From contig JAUTXW010000136.1 of assembly GCA_030620095.1 (NCBI GenBank), positions 744,001 to 808,000 on the forward strand: a stretch of DNA of 64,000 nt. The letters are read 5' to 3'. Position numbers and translations under genes: made by a program. Source of the DNA: Kuschelorhynchus macadamiae (lineage: Eukaryota > Arthropoda > Insecta > Coleoptera > Curculionidae). This document shows, in pieces, positions 9,071 through 19,425 of this stretch. Each line of letters begins with the position of its first letter. Within the stretch, counting starts at the first letter, position 1. Under the pieces are notes generated by a model. It made no database searches. It saw only the letters and a list, made by a program, of their open reading frames with translations, and was not told the DNA's origin.

Positions 9071-11274
9071 GGATGTTTCAAAACAAATGCAAAAAACTTA
9101 ACGGGGTGATTCTTGAGTTTATTTTAAGAAAAAAACTTCATATGGACATAATAATATGTCCTAAACCTCATAACCTTTGAGATACAGGGTGTTAAACTTT
9201 TAAGAATTTTTTTTTAATAATATTTGGGATACCTACCATTCTAGATATCTTCGTGAAATTTGGTACACACTGTCTACCCATCAAGACATATTTTCTGGTG
9301 TACAACATTTTTTTTTATTTCTAACAGTGGCCGTACGGGATAGCCTAGACATTTTTACATAAAAATTACCTCTTGCGTTTTTCTCGTCAGATGTACCGTT
9401 TAAAAGGTATTTAGCACAATGTCGGACCTTTTGGAGTTTTTGTGAAGCAAAATTGGTTATGCACAAACGATCATTTTACCAAATAACTTCTAAACCGTAG
9501 AAAGACTAAAAAGTTAGGAAGCAGAATAGGGAATTGGATTCTGATATTCCTTGTTCAAAATAAAGGGCAGTTTGTTATAAACGTTGGGTCAAAAGTCGGT
9601 ACAAAGATGGCGGAAAAATAATGTTTTTATTTTTTTTCTTAAAACCGAAAAGCGATAGAATAATGAAATTTTATGCGAGTATTACTATTATGAAAACACA
9701 CACACATATACACACACTGCATATTTTTTCACTTTTTTAAAATTTTAAACACATTTAAGAAATTTAGATGTGAAATTATTCTTAAAAATAATATTAAAAA
9801 AAACCAAACTTACGCAACACAACTTCTTTATAGCAAAAGAGAGTCAAAAATATACGATATTAGGCAGCCTTATTTTTATAATTTGATAATTGAATAGATA
9901 CAAAACACTTGTTTTGCTAGCAGGACGTGATTATCAAACACTAATCATAATTCACAAACACATGTAATTAAAAAAACATTAGAACTACGCAGTCCTTATC
10001 TTATAATAAGGTCATTGATTTCTTTGCTGGGCATTCTGAAGGAATTTGTGTTGAGATCAAATTCCATTTGCCCAAGAAAACAATAAAAATATATCTAACC
10101 TGCAATTAATAGAATGGAATTACACAAGGTTGTAAATGTTAAAAATTAAGATTTTAATGTAACACAATCCCACGTAATTTTTAATCATTGAATTTACATT
10201 ATGTTACAGCATTTGGTCTTTCATTGTTGTTATTTGTACCAGTCTTGTATTATGTTATTTTTTTTACTGTTTTTTTTATTTTGTTAGATTTGTCTCCTTA
10301 GATTTAGATTTATATTGTAATATATTTTGTTGTTTTTGTTAATATTAGAATTGAAATAGACTACCCTTATTATTCTTGTTAACTAAATTTTATGAAAAAA
10401 AATACAAGAGATAAAAAAGTTTCTAAATAAACCAATCTATCCAAATTAATTTTTTTCCAAGTCGTTGCGTAAGCTTTTCTTCAAATTTAGTTAACATGAA
10501 TAATAGGGGTAGTCTATTCCAATCCCTTCCACTCATTTTAAAAAAGTGAAAAAATATGCAGATAGTGTATTTTCATAGTAGTAATACTCCCATAAAATTT
10601 GCATTATTCTATGGCTTTTCGTTTTTAAGATAAAAAATAGAAACCTTATTTTTCCGCCCTATTTGTACCACAATATCTCCCTAATTGTTGACTTTTGACC
10701 CAAAGTTTATAACAAACTGTCCTTTATTTTGAACAAGGAATATCAAATTCAAATTCCGTATTCTGCTCCCTAACTTTTTAGTCTTTCTACGGTTTAGAAG
10801 TTATTTGGCAAAATGATCATTCGTGCATAATCAATTTTGCTTAACAAAACTCCAAAAATTTTGATAAATAACTTTTAAACGATACATCTGACGAGAAAAA
10901 CGCAAGAGGTAATTTTTGTGTAAAAATGTCTAGGCTATCCAAAAAAATATCCAAATGAAAAAATTTCAGAGGCATTTTTTTCTTCAAAAATATACAATAC
11001 AAATTCCGTACGGACGCCACTGGTAGAAATAAAAAAAAAATGTTGTACACCAGAAAATGTTTCTTGATGTGTAGAAAATGTGTACCAAATTTCGCTAAGA
11101 TATCTAGAATGGTATCCCAAATATTAAAAAAAAAGATTTTTTTCTGAAAACTTTAACACCCTGTATCTCAAAAATTATGAGGTTTCGAACATATGTTCAT
11201 ATAAAGTTTGTTTTATTAAAATAAACTCAAGAATCACCCCTTGAAGTTTTTCGCATTTGTTTTAAAACACCCAA
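9069..11274. mobile_element. palindromic MITE split by a second long inverted-repeat element
   Basis: Outer arms 9069-9182 and 11166-11274 are inverted (GGATGTTTCAAAACAAATGC; GGGGTGATTCTTGAGTTTAT) and about 80% alike. They meet the inner element at TA (9183-9184, 11164-11165), again at the symmetry centre (CTTTGAGA-TA-TCTCAAAA). The outer termini are degenerate versions of CAGGGTG. No protein is encoded. Confidence 0.75.
9185..11163. mobile_element. non-autonomous long-TIR mariner-type element
   Basis: Ends CAGGGTGTTAAAC and its complement, flanked by TA. Arms run to about 9745 and 10535, so the terminal inverted repeats are ~550-620 bp with many small differences. The middle has further inverted pairs: 10350-10390 with 10483-10523 (41 bp) and about 9807-9820 with 10464-10477. 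No transposase motif is seen. The size matches the DD41D elements around it, so it may be a derivative moved by one of them. Confidence 0.75.
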
Positions 11275-11277
11275 TTT

Positions 11278-11673
11278 CTACAGAGTAGTTCGACCACATT
11301 TAATTCCAGTTTCATCTTTTTCAAGTTCCTGTAGTAAATTATTCAATGTGGGCACATTTTGTTCTTCGTAAAGCTTGTAAATTTTGCGTCGTACTTCTTC
11401 ACTCTCTTGATATAATTTTGAAAAGTTACAGCTATCATTTCTTATTTTTCTTTCTACAATAGGATTGTTCACAATATTCCAACTAGTTGATTCTGGTACT
11501 TTCGTTAAAATTGAGGTCTCTTCTAAAACTTTTTGTGTATTCATAACTCCGCATTCGGTAAGGGTTAAATAAGCTTTGTTTATAATTTCATTGGCATCCA
11601 CAGACAAATGCTTTCTATTTTTGCAATGGGAAGAAACGTCGGGAGAATACTGAGAGAGAAACACTCCGTTCAC
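11278..11673 (-). pseudogene. Sailor-like (DD82E) transposase N-terminal fragment
   Basis: A 131-codon frame with the layout of the N-terminal part of the transposase family at 28167-29482: a first helix-turn-helix-like part (NEIINKAYLTLTECG, VLEETSILTKVPESTSWNI), then VRRKIYKLYEEQNVPTLNNLLQEL and a final CGRTTL block that normally precedes YKLL..MGF. The frame ends at 11278, four bases from the end of the palindromic element (11274), so the catalytic domain has been lost at that junction. Assignment rests on motif order only. Confidence 0.5.
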
Positions 11674-12264
11674 ACCATGAGCGCCACATATTTGCCATCC
11701 GGAAGCTACTTTAACACAAGTGATTCACACGAATGATTACAGGTAACTAAAGCTTAATATGAGTACCTATAACGATAAGTACGGCCCATAGATCTCTTTT
11801 TACCTATGCAAATTACAATAAGTCCACAATGCTTTTTAACTGCTCTTCAAAGTGAAGGCAGGTTGACTTTGTTATATCTCTGAATATACTTTAACGCAAC
11901 CAAATGCCTTAGTCATAATATACTGCAGAAGAAACATCTCTGCAAGCTCTGCAAGATTCTTGAATTGAATTATCTCTATTTTTAGAAACCTTAACCCAAA
12001 CCGAACAATTGAGAGAAAATTATGTCTGCCTAAAAATCTAACACTCTTTGTTTTATTACTCCATATTTTTGTGAGCGTTGGACCAAACCAAAAATAATAA
12101 AACCAGATAGCATTTATTACTCTATGCAAAATCTTACAAATTCAATTTTTTTTATAATTTTCATGATAGCTGTTTCTAAAAATTTTATTTAATCTATTTT
12201 GTAATTAACACAAACCAATTTAAGGGTATTAGGTTTATCATTTTCGTAATTTACTTTTACTCTG
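11674..12264. other. unassigned stretch
   Basis: AT-rich sequence without recognisable coding or repeat structure. The minus-strand open frame at 11872-12129 has no motif I know. Confidence 0.4.
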
Positions 12265-12266
12265 TA

Positions 12267-14630
12267 CCGGGTGGTCGAAATTGGTCTGTTTTAACAGAGA
12301 AAACCTATTTCCTGACTAGATAGAGCAAAACTGACTTAGGTGTCATGGGCTCGATTTCTGAGAAATGTTTAATGGCAAAAACCGCCTGCCGATATTTTCA
12401 CTGCCAACTGAGATATAGGGCGTTTTTCAATTTTCGGCCATTTTGAAAATTGTCCATAACTTTTTTATTTTGCGGAATATTAACATTCTGCAAAGACATT
12501 CTAAAGGCACTTTTTTATGTGCAATCCAGTGGCGTACTCAGATTTTTTCTATAGTTGTCCGTTTTATCATAAATAGGCAAAACTTTTTTTTTTCAAATGG
12601 AAATCATAGTTGGCTATAAATTATAAAAAATGCTCGCGTTTAGCCCTTTTCAGTGATATAAAGTTGTAGGTACTTATTTTCAAAAATAACGAAAATATTA
12701 GGTGTTTTTGGTTTACATCGAAGTAGGCCTTGGAATAATGACGCGCGTTCAATATTTTGAATATATTGCTGTCAGATTACTGTAGTCTGGTGTAATTATT
12801 GCGTTTTGGTGTTATCTTTATAAAGTTGTGTTAAGTTGCTGACAAAATATGTTTGAGAATTATGAAAAGTATGATATGTTAAAATGTTACATATTATCTA
12901 ACGAAGTTCCTGAAGCAGCTAGTGAATTATATTTTAATACATTTCCCGAGCGACGTCAACCGGATAACCGAATTTATCAAACATTAAAAAGTAATTTAGT
13001 AAATTACGGAAGTTTTAAAAAGTTAAGAACAAGACATTATGAACTAAAGGAAGAAAAGGAAATCCAGCAGCTAAATATAATTGGTGAGGTATTAGATCAT
13101 CCTGGCACCTCCTCTCGAACATTGGCTAATATAACGAATGTTCCAAAGACCACCGTTTTAAAAATACTCAAAAAACATAAATTCAAACCGTACAGAACGA
13201 GAAGAGTTCATCAACTCCGTGAAGGGGACGCCGCTAGAAGATTGAGATTTTGTCAGTGGTATGAGCAAAAATTCATGGAGAATGAGAATTTTCCATTAAA
13301 TATTATTTGGAGTGATGAATCCAGAGTAGATACTTCTGGTATATTTAATAGATATAATTCATATCACTGGTCCACTGAAAATCCACACGTAGTTGTGCAA
13401 CAAGACCGGCAAGGTCGGTGTGGATTCAATATATGGGTGGGGATATTCCGAGGAAGATTTGTGGGACCTTATTTTTACGATGGAAATTTAACTGCAGATG
13501 ATTATGTAAATATTTTGCGCACATATATTGTCCCTTTGTTGGAAGACATACCTTTAGCTGATGCCAGAAATATCTACTATCAACAAGATGGTTGTCCCCC
13601 GCACAATGCAAGGATCACAACTGATCTTTTAAACTTCGAATTTCGAGAAAATTGGATTGGTACGTGGGGCCCCATACCTTGGCCTGCTAGGTCCTGTGAC
13701 TTAACTCCCTTAGATTTTTTTTTGTGGGGAAGATTGAAGGACTTGATATTTAAAGGAAGAACCTTTCACACAAAAGAAGAATTGCAAGAGGCCACTAGGC
13801 AAGCTTTTGCATCTATTAGCCCAGTTGAACTAATAAATAGTTGCAACTCGGTACGCAAAAGATGCTTAGTTTGTATTCAACAGGGAGGGGCTCAATTTGA
13901 ACAACTTCTCTAAATATATTTATCAGAAACCTATCTAACTAAATACCTAGATTTTCATAATTATTTTTTATTTTCACTTGTAGCTGTAAATAGTAGTTTA
14001 GTTTGTTAATTTTGTTCAACTTTGCTATGTAAACAAAAAAAAATAAAAAAAATTAATAATAAATAATTAAAATAACGTTAGCTAGTGTTATTTAAAGTTG
14101 TGTTTAAGTTGCTAACAAACTATAAATCTTAACAATACATAATTGAGATATTGTCATCACAAATCAAAGCCTACTTCGATGTAAACCAAAAACACCTAAT
14201 ATTTTCGTTATTTTTGAAAATAAGTACCTACAACTTTATATCACTGAAAAGGGCTAAACGCGAGCATTTTTTATAATTTATAGCCAACTATGATTTCCAT
14301 TTGAAAAAAAAAAGTTTTGCCTATTTATGATAAAACGGACAACTATAGAAAAAATCTGAGTATGCCACTGGATTGCACATAAAAAAGTGCCTTTAGAATG
14401 TCTTTGCAGAATGTTAATATTCCGCAAAATAAAAAAGTTATGGACAATTTTCAAAATGGCCGAAAATTGAAAAACGCCCTATATCTCAGTTGGCAGTGAA
14501 AATATCGGCAGGCGGTTTTTGCCATTAAACATTTCTCAGAAATCGAGCCCATGACACCTAAGTCAGTTTTGCTCTATCTAGTCAGGAAATAGGTTTTCTC
14601 TGTTAAAACAGACCAATTTCGACCACCCTG
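12267..14630 (+). mobile_element. DD41D element with ~460-bp terminal inverted repeats, apparently intact
   Basis: Flanked by TA (12265-12266 and 14631-14632). Left arm 12267-12729 and right arm 14169-14630 are near-identical reverse complements. The terminal 18 bases differ at one position (CCGGGTGG left, CAGGGTGG right). The plus strand carries an uninterrupted 354-codon transposase (12849-13913). The near-identity of the arms and the open frame point to a young insertion. A 40-bp piece of the leader upstream of the ATG (12809-12850) recurs in direct orientation at 14083-14124, just inside the right arm. Confidence 0.9.
12849..13913 (+). CDS. DD41D transposase, full-length open frame (354 aa)
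   Basis: DDE/D transposase of the IS630/Tc1/mariner superfamily. N-terminal helix-turn-helix at about residues 5-60 (YDMLKCYILSNEVPEAASELY), a second at 72-112 (SSRTLANITNVPKTTVLKIL), then the catalytic core: D156 in IIWSDESRV, D247 in YQQDGCPPHN, D289 in CDLTPLDFFLWG. Exactly 41 residues separate the last two acids, so DD41D. The arrangement and length agree with the transposase at 7500-8579, but sequence identity is low, so they are different lineages. The dead copy at 42983-44025 is closer to this one. The start ATG at 12849 precedes the conserved FENYEKYDML block. All three acids and a complete frame make activity possible. Confidence 0.92.
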   Translation: MFENYEKYDMLKCYILSNEVPEAASELYFNTFPERRQPDNRIYQTLKSNLVNYGSFKKLRTRHYELKEEKEIQQLNIIGEVLDHPGTSSRTLANITNVPKTTVLKILKKHKFKPYRTRRVHQLREGDAARRLRFCQWYEQKFMENENFPLNIIWSDESRVDTSGIFNRYNSYHWSTENPHVVVQQDRQGRCGFNIWVGIFRGRFVGPYFYDGNLTADDYVNILRTYIVPLLEDIPLADARNIYYQQDGCPPHNARITTDLLNFEFRENWIGTWGPIPWPARSCDLTPLDFFLWGRLKDLIFKGRTFHTKEELQEATRQAFASISPVELINSCNSVRKRCLVCIQQGGAQFEQLL

Positions 14631-14632
14631 TA

Positions 14633-15190
14633 CATTCTTTTTCTTCGCCGGCATGGATAATTTGACATAATGACATTTTATATAAAAATCTTAAATAGAT
14701 AGCAAATCTTGTTTCACGAATTTATTTTGCTACACCTCCACCGTAATTATATCGATTTTGATCGGAATTTCTTTTACAAGCAGTAACCTCCTTTAATGTT
14801 ATCAATAAATAATTAAGTACTCTCCCATTTACGGGCGTGTTTGATTTATCGGAAAATGCAATATTTGTTAACAAGCAAAAAAGATCTCAATTAAATCGAC
14901 ATTGAATGAAATATCTCCATCCTTAAGTACCGGTACGCTACACCCGAGCTGAAGGCCTCGCCAATCGGAAAAAGATGCAAATGTCAGTTGCGTCATCAGC
15001 ATCGAGTAATTTTGCAATTCACTTTTTAACGTTAAATAAAATGTATAGATTACCAAAAACGATAAAATCAACATATATTTCGTTTTATTAGAAATATTTA
15101 AGCGCGTTTAATTTATTGAGGCGAATGCTAACGCAGAGGAATAATTTAAAATATGGAAAGGATAATTGCAGAAAAGAAAAACAATGTCTC
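14633..15190. other. unassigned stretch
   Basis: No recognisable motif. The minus-strand open frame at 14868-15074 has no family resemblance. Confidence 0.4.
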
Positions 15191-15227
15191 GGTCTCAGTC
15201 AAGTGGTTTAATAAAGTAAACAAGCTA

Positions 15228-15276
15228 TGATTACACGTGTTTCGTCAAACAAACAGGCCTCATCAGATCTAAAATG
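15228..15276 (-). ncRNA. hammerhead-ribozyme-like core in PLE terminus
   Basis: On the minus strand: GAT, CTGATGA, a poorly pairing stem-II region GGCC..GAC, GAAA, CACGTG, TA, then ATC. GAT/ATC could form stem I, and the self-complementary CACGTG could form the short stem III typical of PLE hammerheads. Stem II is damaged, so activity is doubtful. Confidence 0.4.
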
Positions 15277-15616
15277 CATTTAGAACCTAATAGTAACGTA
15301 TTTAATAAATTAAGCAATAAGAAGCCTACCTTAAAACAACAAAAACATGTAAAATATATAAAACTGGCACATACAACTACATAAGTAGACAAACACTATA
15401 TGTCTTCCAACAACAAAAATATTATAAAACTTATCAAAAACTTTGTCCATGGTGAGAATCGAAATCTAAACTTCGGTACCCAGATCATTTACGTTACAAA
15501 ACCATAGACCACTTGACTACCGTCCTACTGAAGTAATGATGCGAGGTATGAGATTTTTATTTAGTATTTAATTTAAATTATTAAACATCAAGTTCGGCTC
15601 GAAATTGAAAACGTAA

Positions 15617-15982
15617 TTAACGCACAAGAGAAGTGGGCTTCTTTTTGCTCTGGTTATATCCATCTTTTCTAGTAGATATAAGGGAGACATTTTCAGGTAC
15701 AGCAAAATGATGGTTCCTTGAAAGTAAGTTATACGCAGAAGCTGATCCAGTTTCAGTCACATCTGAGTTCTTATATTTATTAGCAAGGCTCAAGAGTTCC
15801 TGGACTGTTGTCAATATTTTTCTCCCCGACTGGCCGACATAGACAGCAGAGCAATCTCCACAACTCAACGAGTATACTCCGGATATTGAAAGTTTTTCAG
15901 TGTTATCTTTAGGTTTAATTAGGTGGTGTTTTATAGTATTAGTTTTTTTAAAAGCTATAGAAAGATTAAGATTTTTAAACAA
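15617..15982 (-). pseudogene. PLE GIY-YIG endonuclease domain fragment
   Basis: A 121-codon frame with the C-terminal endonuclease of Penelope-like retroelements: GVY (35-37), CGDC (41-44) and YVGQSGRK (48-55), the YIG part of GIY-YIG with its preceding Cys pair. A hydrophilic tail with NHHF and FLL-like blocks follows. In intact elements this domain sits behind a reverse transcriptase and nicks target DNA for retrotransposition. Here the RT is missing and the conserved Arg-x-x-E-H region is altered (TTVQEL), so it is a remnant. Confidence 0.8.
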
Positions 15983-15990
15983 TTTATTTT

Positions 15991-16480
15991 AAATGTTTTA
16001 ATAAATACAAACTCTCTTATTATCTACCTCACCCCAAATTAAGCGAGTCTTCCCACAAATATGGTTGCCTAACTTATTTCGGAAACGTATCTCTACAGCT
16101 AGCCAAAACCACGTCCATTAATCTTTTGCACACTAAAATAGAAAATCAAAGCTCCCATAATAGCGGAATAAAATGAACATTTTGACAAAATTTGTTACTC
16201 GACTCGCGATTTTCGGACTTTTTTAAATTTTTTAACACATTTATTTTCTGGAATAATGAAGAAAAACTTGAAAGAATATTTAAAAATTTTGAAAGTTGTT
16301 TTAAGCAAAAAATAATACATTAATCTACACATGCACAATTTATGTGTTTAAATAAAAGCACACGTTGCTTCCCTCAATAAGATAAGTAAGTAGTATGCCG
16401 TGGAAACAAATGACAAACTCCTAATAAAATTGGAAAGAAATGTCAAATCTTTCTTAAACGCAGTATCATTCGTATTAACC
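15991..16480. other. unassigned stretch
   Basis: No coding or repeat signal recognised. Confidence 0.4.
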
Positions 16481-16499
16481 GTGTATGTAAGTATTCAAA

Positions 16500-16950
16500 A
16501 TGCTTTTCACAAACGTTGAAGCCGTTGAGATGATGGCGGTCTACTTCGAGTGTTTTCAAAATGCAACAAAAGCTGAAAGACAGTACGTGGCGCGGTATCC
16601 AGAACGAAATCATTACGGAAGGAGAGTATTTTCACGCTTGGTACAGCGATTACGCGATACTGGTGGTTTTCGTCGTCCTAGATATCATAAGCGTCGCAAT
16701 GGAAGAACTGAGGAGAATATTACTAATGTTTTGGCTTATATAGAGTTTAACATACATATAGGAACTAGGGCGTTATCTTTAGACCTGGAGATAGCACGAA
16801 CGACTGATCGAAATAGTTTAAAAGACAACAGGTAAATTCAATACACCGTTCAGTATTATTTGGTATTATGTATCACATGTTTTTTTAGGCTACGTCCTTA
16901 CCACATAGTTTTGCACCAGGCCTTAAGTGAATAAGATTTCGATCATAGAT
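16500..16950 (+). pseudogene. DD41D-type transposase N-terminal fragment with an intron
   Basis: The frame starts at the ATG at 16500 and reads an N-terminal helix-turn-helix (VEMMAVYFECFQNATKAERQY, then YPERNHYGRRVFSRLVQRLRDTG), then ENITNVLAYIEFNIHIGTRALS...IARTT. It breaks off at LKDN. Removing 16832-16888 (GT...AG, 57 bp) continues the frame into LRPYHIVLHQALSE at 16889-16930, which is the expected next block (PYH....Q.L). After a stop, DFDHRLNYCHW follows and homology ends near 16970. The catalytic core is missing. The lineage differs from both intact DD41D copies. Confidence 0.75.
16832..16888 (+). other. probable spliceosomal intron in transposase fragment
   Basis: Begins GTAAAT, ends in a T-run followed by AG (TTTTTTTAG), 57 bp, phase 2. 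Its removal joins two conserved transposase blocks in frame. Confidence 0.65.
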
Positions 16951-16980
16951 TAAATTATTGTCACTGGACGTTAGGCATGA

Positions 16981-17240
16981 TTATATTCCAAATATATGGA
17001 ATGTTTGGATACATTTTACATACATAATTTCTTATGCTTGCTTAAATAATATTGTTTATATTATGTATCGAAACATTCCGTAGACAGACTAGTCTACATG
17101 TTGAGGTATGTAATTATATTAAATATTTGCTTCAATTAATTTAAAGTCAAATATTTTTATTCAGTTGCGAAAAAGCCAAAAAAGATTTTTGTTTGTCAAT
17201 CTAAACGCAACAAATAATCTGAACACATTTAAAAATTATT
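16981..17240 (+). repeat. dispersed retroposon-like repeat, copy 1
   Basis: The 3' part (GTTGCGAAAAAGCC, AAAGATTTTTGTTTGTC, ATCTAAACGCAACAAATAAT, ending ACATTTAAAAA) recurs at 18930-19055, 19340-19425 and 53592-53657. The 5' part (16985-17140) recurs inverted at 18797-18927 and direct at 19232-19345. It contains a palindrome GTAGACAGACTAGTCTAC absent from the inverted copy. A-rich 3' end. I read it as a short retroposon or the 3' tail of a LINE. Confidence 0.6.
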
Positions 17241-17496
17241 TAGGTTGTTGAAAAAAATAAATGATGTCCTCTATTACTTTCCTCCATAAAAAGAACGTTC
17301 TATTTCAGGAAATGAAATTTTACCGAAAATTTTACACCTACTTTCTTAACCAATTCGATGACTTCACTTTTAATCGTCACCATGGCAACCATATAAATAT
17401 CCGAAAATGTTCATCCTCCCTGGGAAAATTAATAAGTGATAATTTCCTTCCCGACGTTTAGGAATAACCTAAGATTAAAATTTTAATATTTATGTA
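17241..17496. other. unassigned stretch
   Basis: No motif recognised. Confidence 0.35.
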
Positions 17497-17498
17497 CA

Positions 17499-18796
17499 GG
17501 GTGGACAAATAAGCGAGGTAAGCGGCTGTATCTCAGAAACCACTCATTGTAGAAACTTGTGGTAAAAAATTGTATAAACAAAGTGGCCACGAGAAAATTC
17601 TGGAAATCATTTTTAAGTCTCTAAGATGACCGCTAAGGGAGGTAATTATTATCCTCAATTAAAAAAAGGAGTGTTTCTCGAAATTTCGTCCTATTAAGAT
17701 AACACAAAAATGTATGCATTTTAAAACTGAGATAAAAACCAAGTCTTTTTTGTTATTAACTTTTTCTTCTATCTCTGAAGAACAAAAGTGGTGAGGGTGT
17801 TTTTCCAAATAAATCTCTATAAATCGATAACGGCTCAACGGACTTTAATAAACTTAGTATCGCCAAAAAAGGCGTTCCTTGGGGATCCAACGTTATCTAA
17901 CTAATTGTGTTTTTGGTTTGGGTCTTGCCACTAGAGGGCGTTTTTGGATAATATAATAGAAATAATAAATTTTCTAAAAAAATTAAATTTATCGATATGG
18001 TTTTTTACATGAAAAAATAGCAAACTTAAGCCTAATTAAGGACTTGTTAACCTTATCTCGGTATATTGTTTTTAATCTAAAATTTCAGTCAATGAAAATT
18101 TAACCAAGTTAAGTAAAAAAAACAGGTCCTTCAGTCGGTAACCGCTGATCACACAATTATGGGAAAAAAATATTGATAGGTAAATCAGTTAACAGAAATT
18201 ACTGAGAATTATTCTCAAGTTCGAAAAACTGTCGCTAGGGGGCGTAACAGCAAATTAAAAATAAAAATGCCGATTTTCTCTTGAATTTTTTAATTAAGGT
18301 TTGTCGAAAATATAAACATTGTATTCTTTAGTCAATTATGCAACTTTTTGTTATCTATCAATTTTTTTCTATTTTTAATAATAAAGTGGTGGGGGAAGGT
18401 CACTTTTTTCTTTGAAACGTTTATATATCTGTTTTGTTTGGATGAACTGATTACTTTGAACTTGGTGTCAGAAAAAAAACATTATTTTTGCTCTTCAGGT
18501 AGGGCTATTAACTGTACGGTAATGATTGTTTTAGTGGTCACTAGGCGGCGGTTTTTCCTAATTCTTCAAATAATACGGATTTTCTCAAAAAAATTCAATG
18601 GTATGATATGACTTTTTGGTCATAATTTAATTTAAGGGTATAAAAGATATCGAATAGTGAAATAAAAGGTGTAGGTCCAGATTTAAATTAAAAAAGTTGA
18701 TAATGGTCACCCGAATTCGAAACGTCAGATTGCAATTGTGAAAATTATTTTCATCTGTCATTCCAACTAAGCCTACAATTATAGAAAAACCATAAA
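17499..18796. repeat. element with a single recognisable CAGGGTG terminus
   Basis: TACAGGGTGGACAAATAAGC at 17497 has the form of the left end of the mariner-type elements here. I found no matching right end and no transposase. The interior is AT-rich with blocks such as GGTCACTAGGCGGCGG (18535) that resemble GTCGCTAGGGGGCG (18231) and GCCACTAGAGGGCG (17927), a spaced repeat of about 305 bp. Confidence 0.4.
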
Positions 18797-19060
18797 AGTT
18801 ACTGTAGCAAATATTTAATATAATTACATACCTCAACATGTAGGAATGTTTCGATACATAATATAAACAATATTATTTAAGCAAGCATAAGAAATTATGT
18901 ATGTAAAATGTATCAAAACATTCCATATATTTGCTTCAATTAATTTAAAATTAAATATTTTTATTCAGTTGCGAAAAAGCCAAAAAAGATTTTAGTTTGT
19001 GAATCTAAACGCAACAAATAATTCGAATACATTTAAAAATAACATTATAGATGGCTGCAA
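18797..19060. repeat. dispersed retroposon-like repeat, copy 2, with inverted 5' half
   Basis: 18797-18927 is the reverse complement of 16985-17140 (without its palindrome). 18928-19055 then continues in the direct orientation of 17128-17240 (TTTGCTTCAATTAATTTAAA through ACATTTAAAAA). The 5' half is thus flipped relative to the 3' half, the form produced by twin priming during target-primed reverse transcription. Confidence 0.65.
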
Positions 19061-19231
19061 ACTATTTTTTTATATCTAGATTACATGTCAAACAAATTGA
19101 CAAATTTTAAAATTTTGAAATCAGTTCTTTTCTATTATTTAATTTAATGTTTCTCTCTTAGGATCGGCGCACTGATGAGTTCCGAAAGGATGAAAGTATT
19201 TGTACAACTACTATGTGTCTATAAAAACTTA

Positions 19232-19425
19232 AGGTAAATGATATAATTTCTTATGCTTGCTTAAATAATATTGTTTATATTATGTATCGAAACATTCCGT
19301 AGACAGACTAGTCTACATGTTGAGATATGTAATTATATTAAATATTTGCTTCAATTAATTTAAAGTTAAATATTTTTAATCAGTTGCGAAAAAGCCAAAA
19401 AAGATTTTTGTTTGTCAACCTAAAT
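19232..19425 (+). repeat. dispersed retroposon-like repeat, copy 3
   Basis: Nearly identical to 17026-17210, including the GTAGACAGACTAGTCTAC palindrome, but it ends at TTGTTTGTCAACC without the last ~35 bp. Confidence 0.7.

Larger units (their letters stand above)
15191..15990 (-). mobile_element. Penelope-like element (PLE) 3' fragment
   Basis: On the minus strand this holds the end of a PLE polyprotein (15617-15982), an untranslated tail, and a terminal motif at 15230-15280 with a hammerhead-like core (CTGATGAG ... GAAAC). The reverse-transcriptase part is absent, so the copy is 5'-truncated near 15990. Confidence 0.7.
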
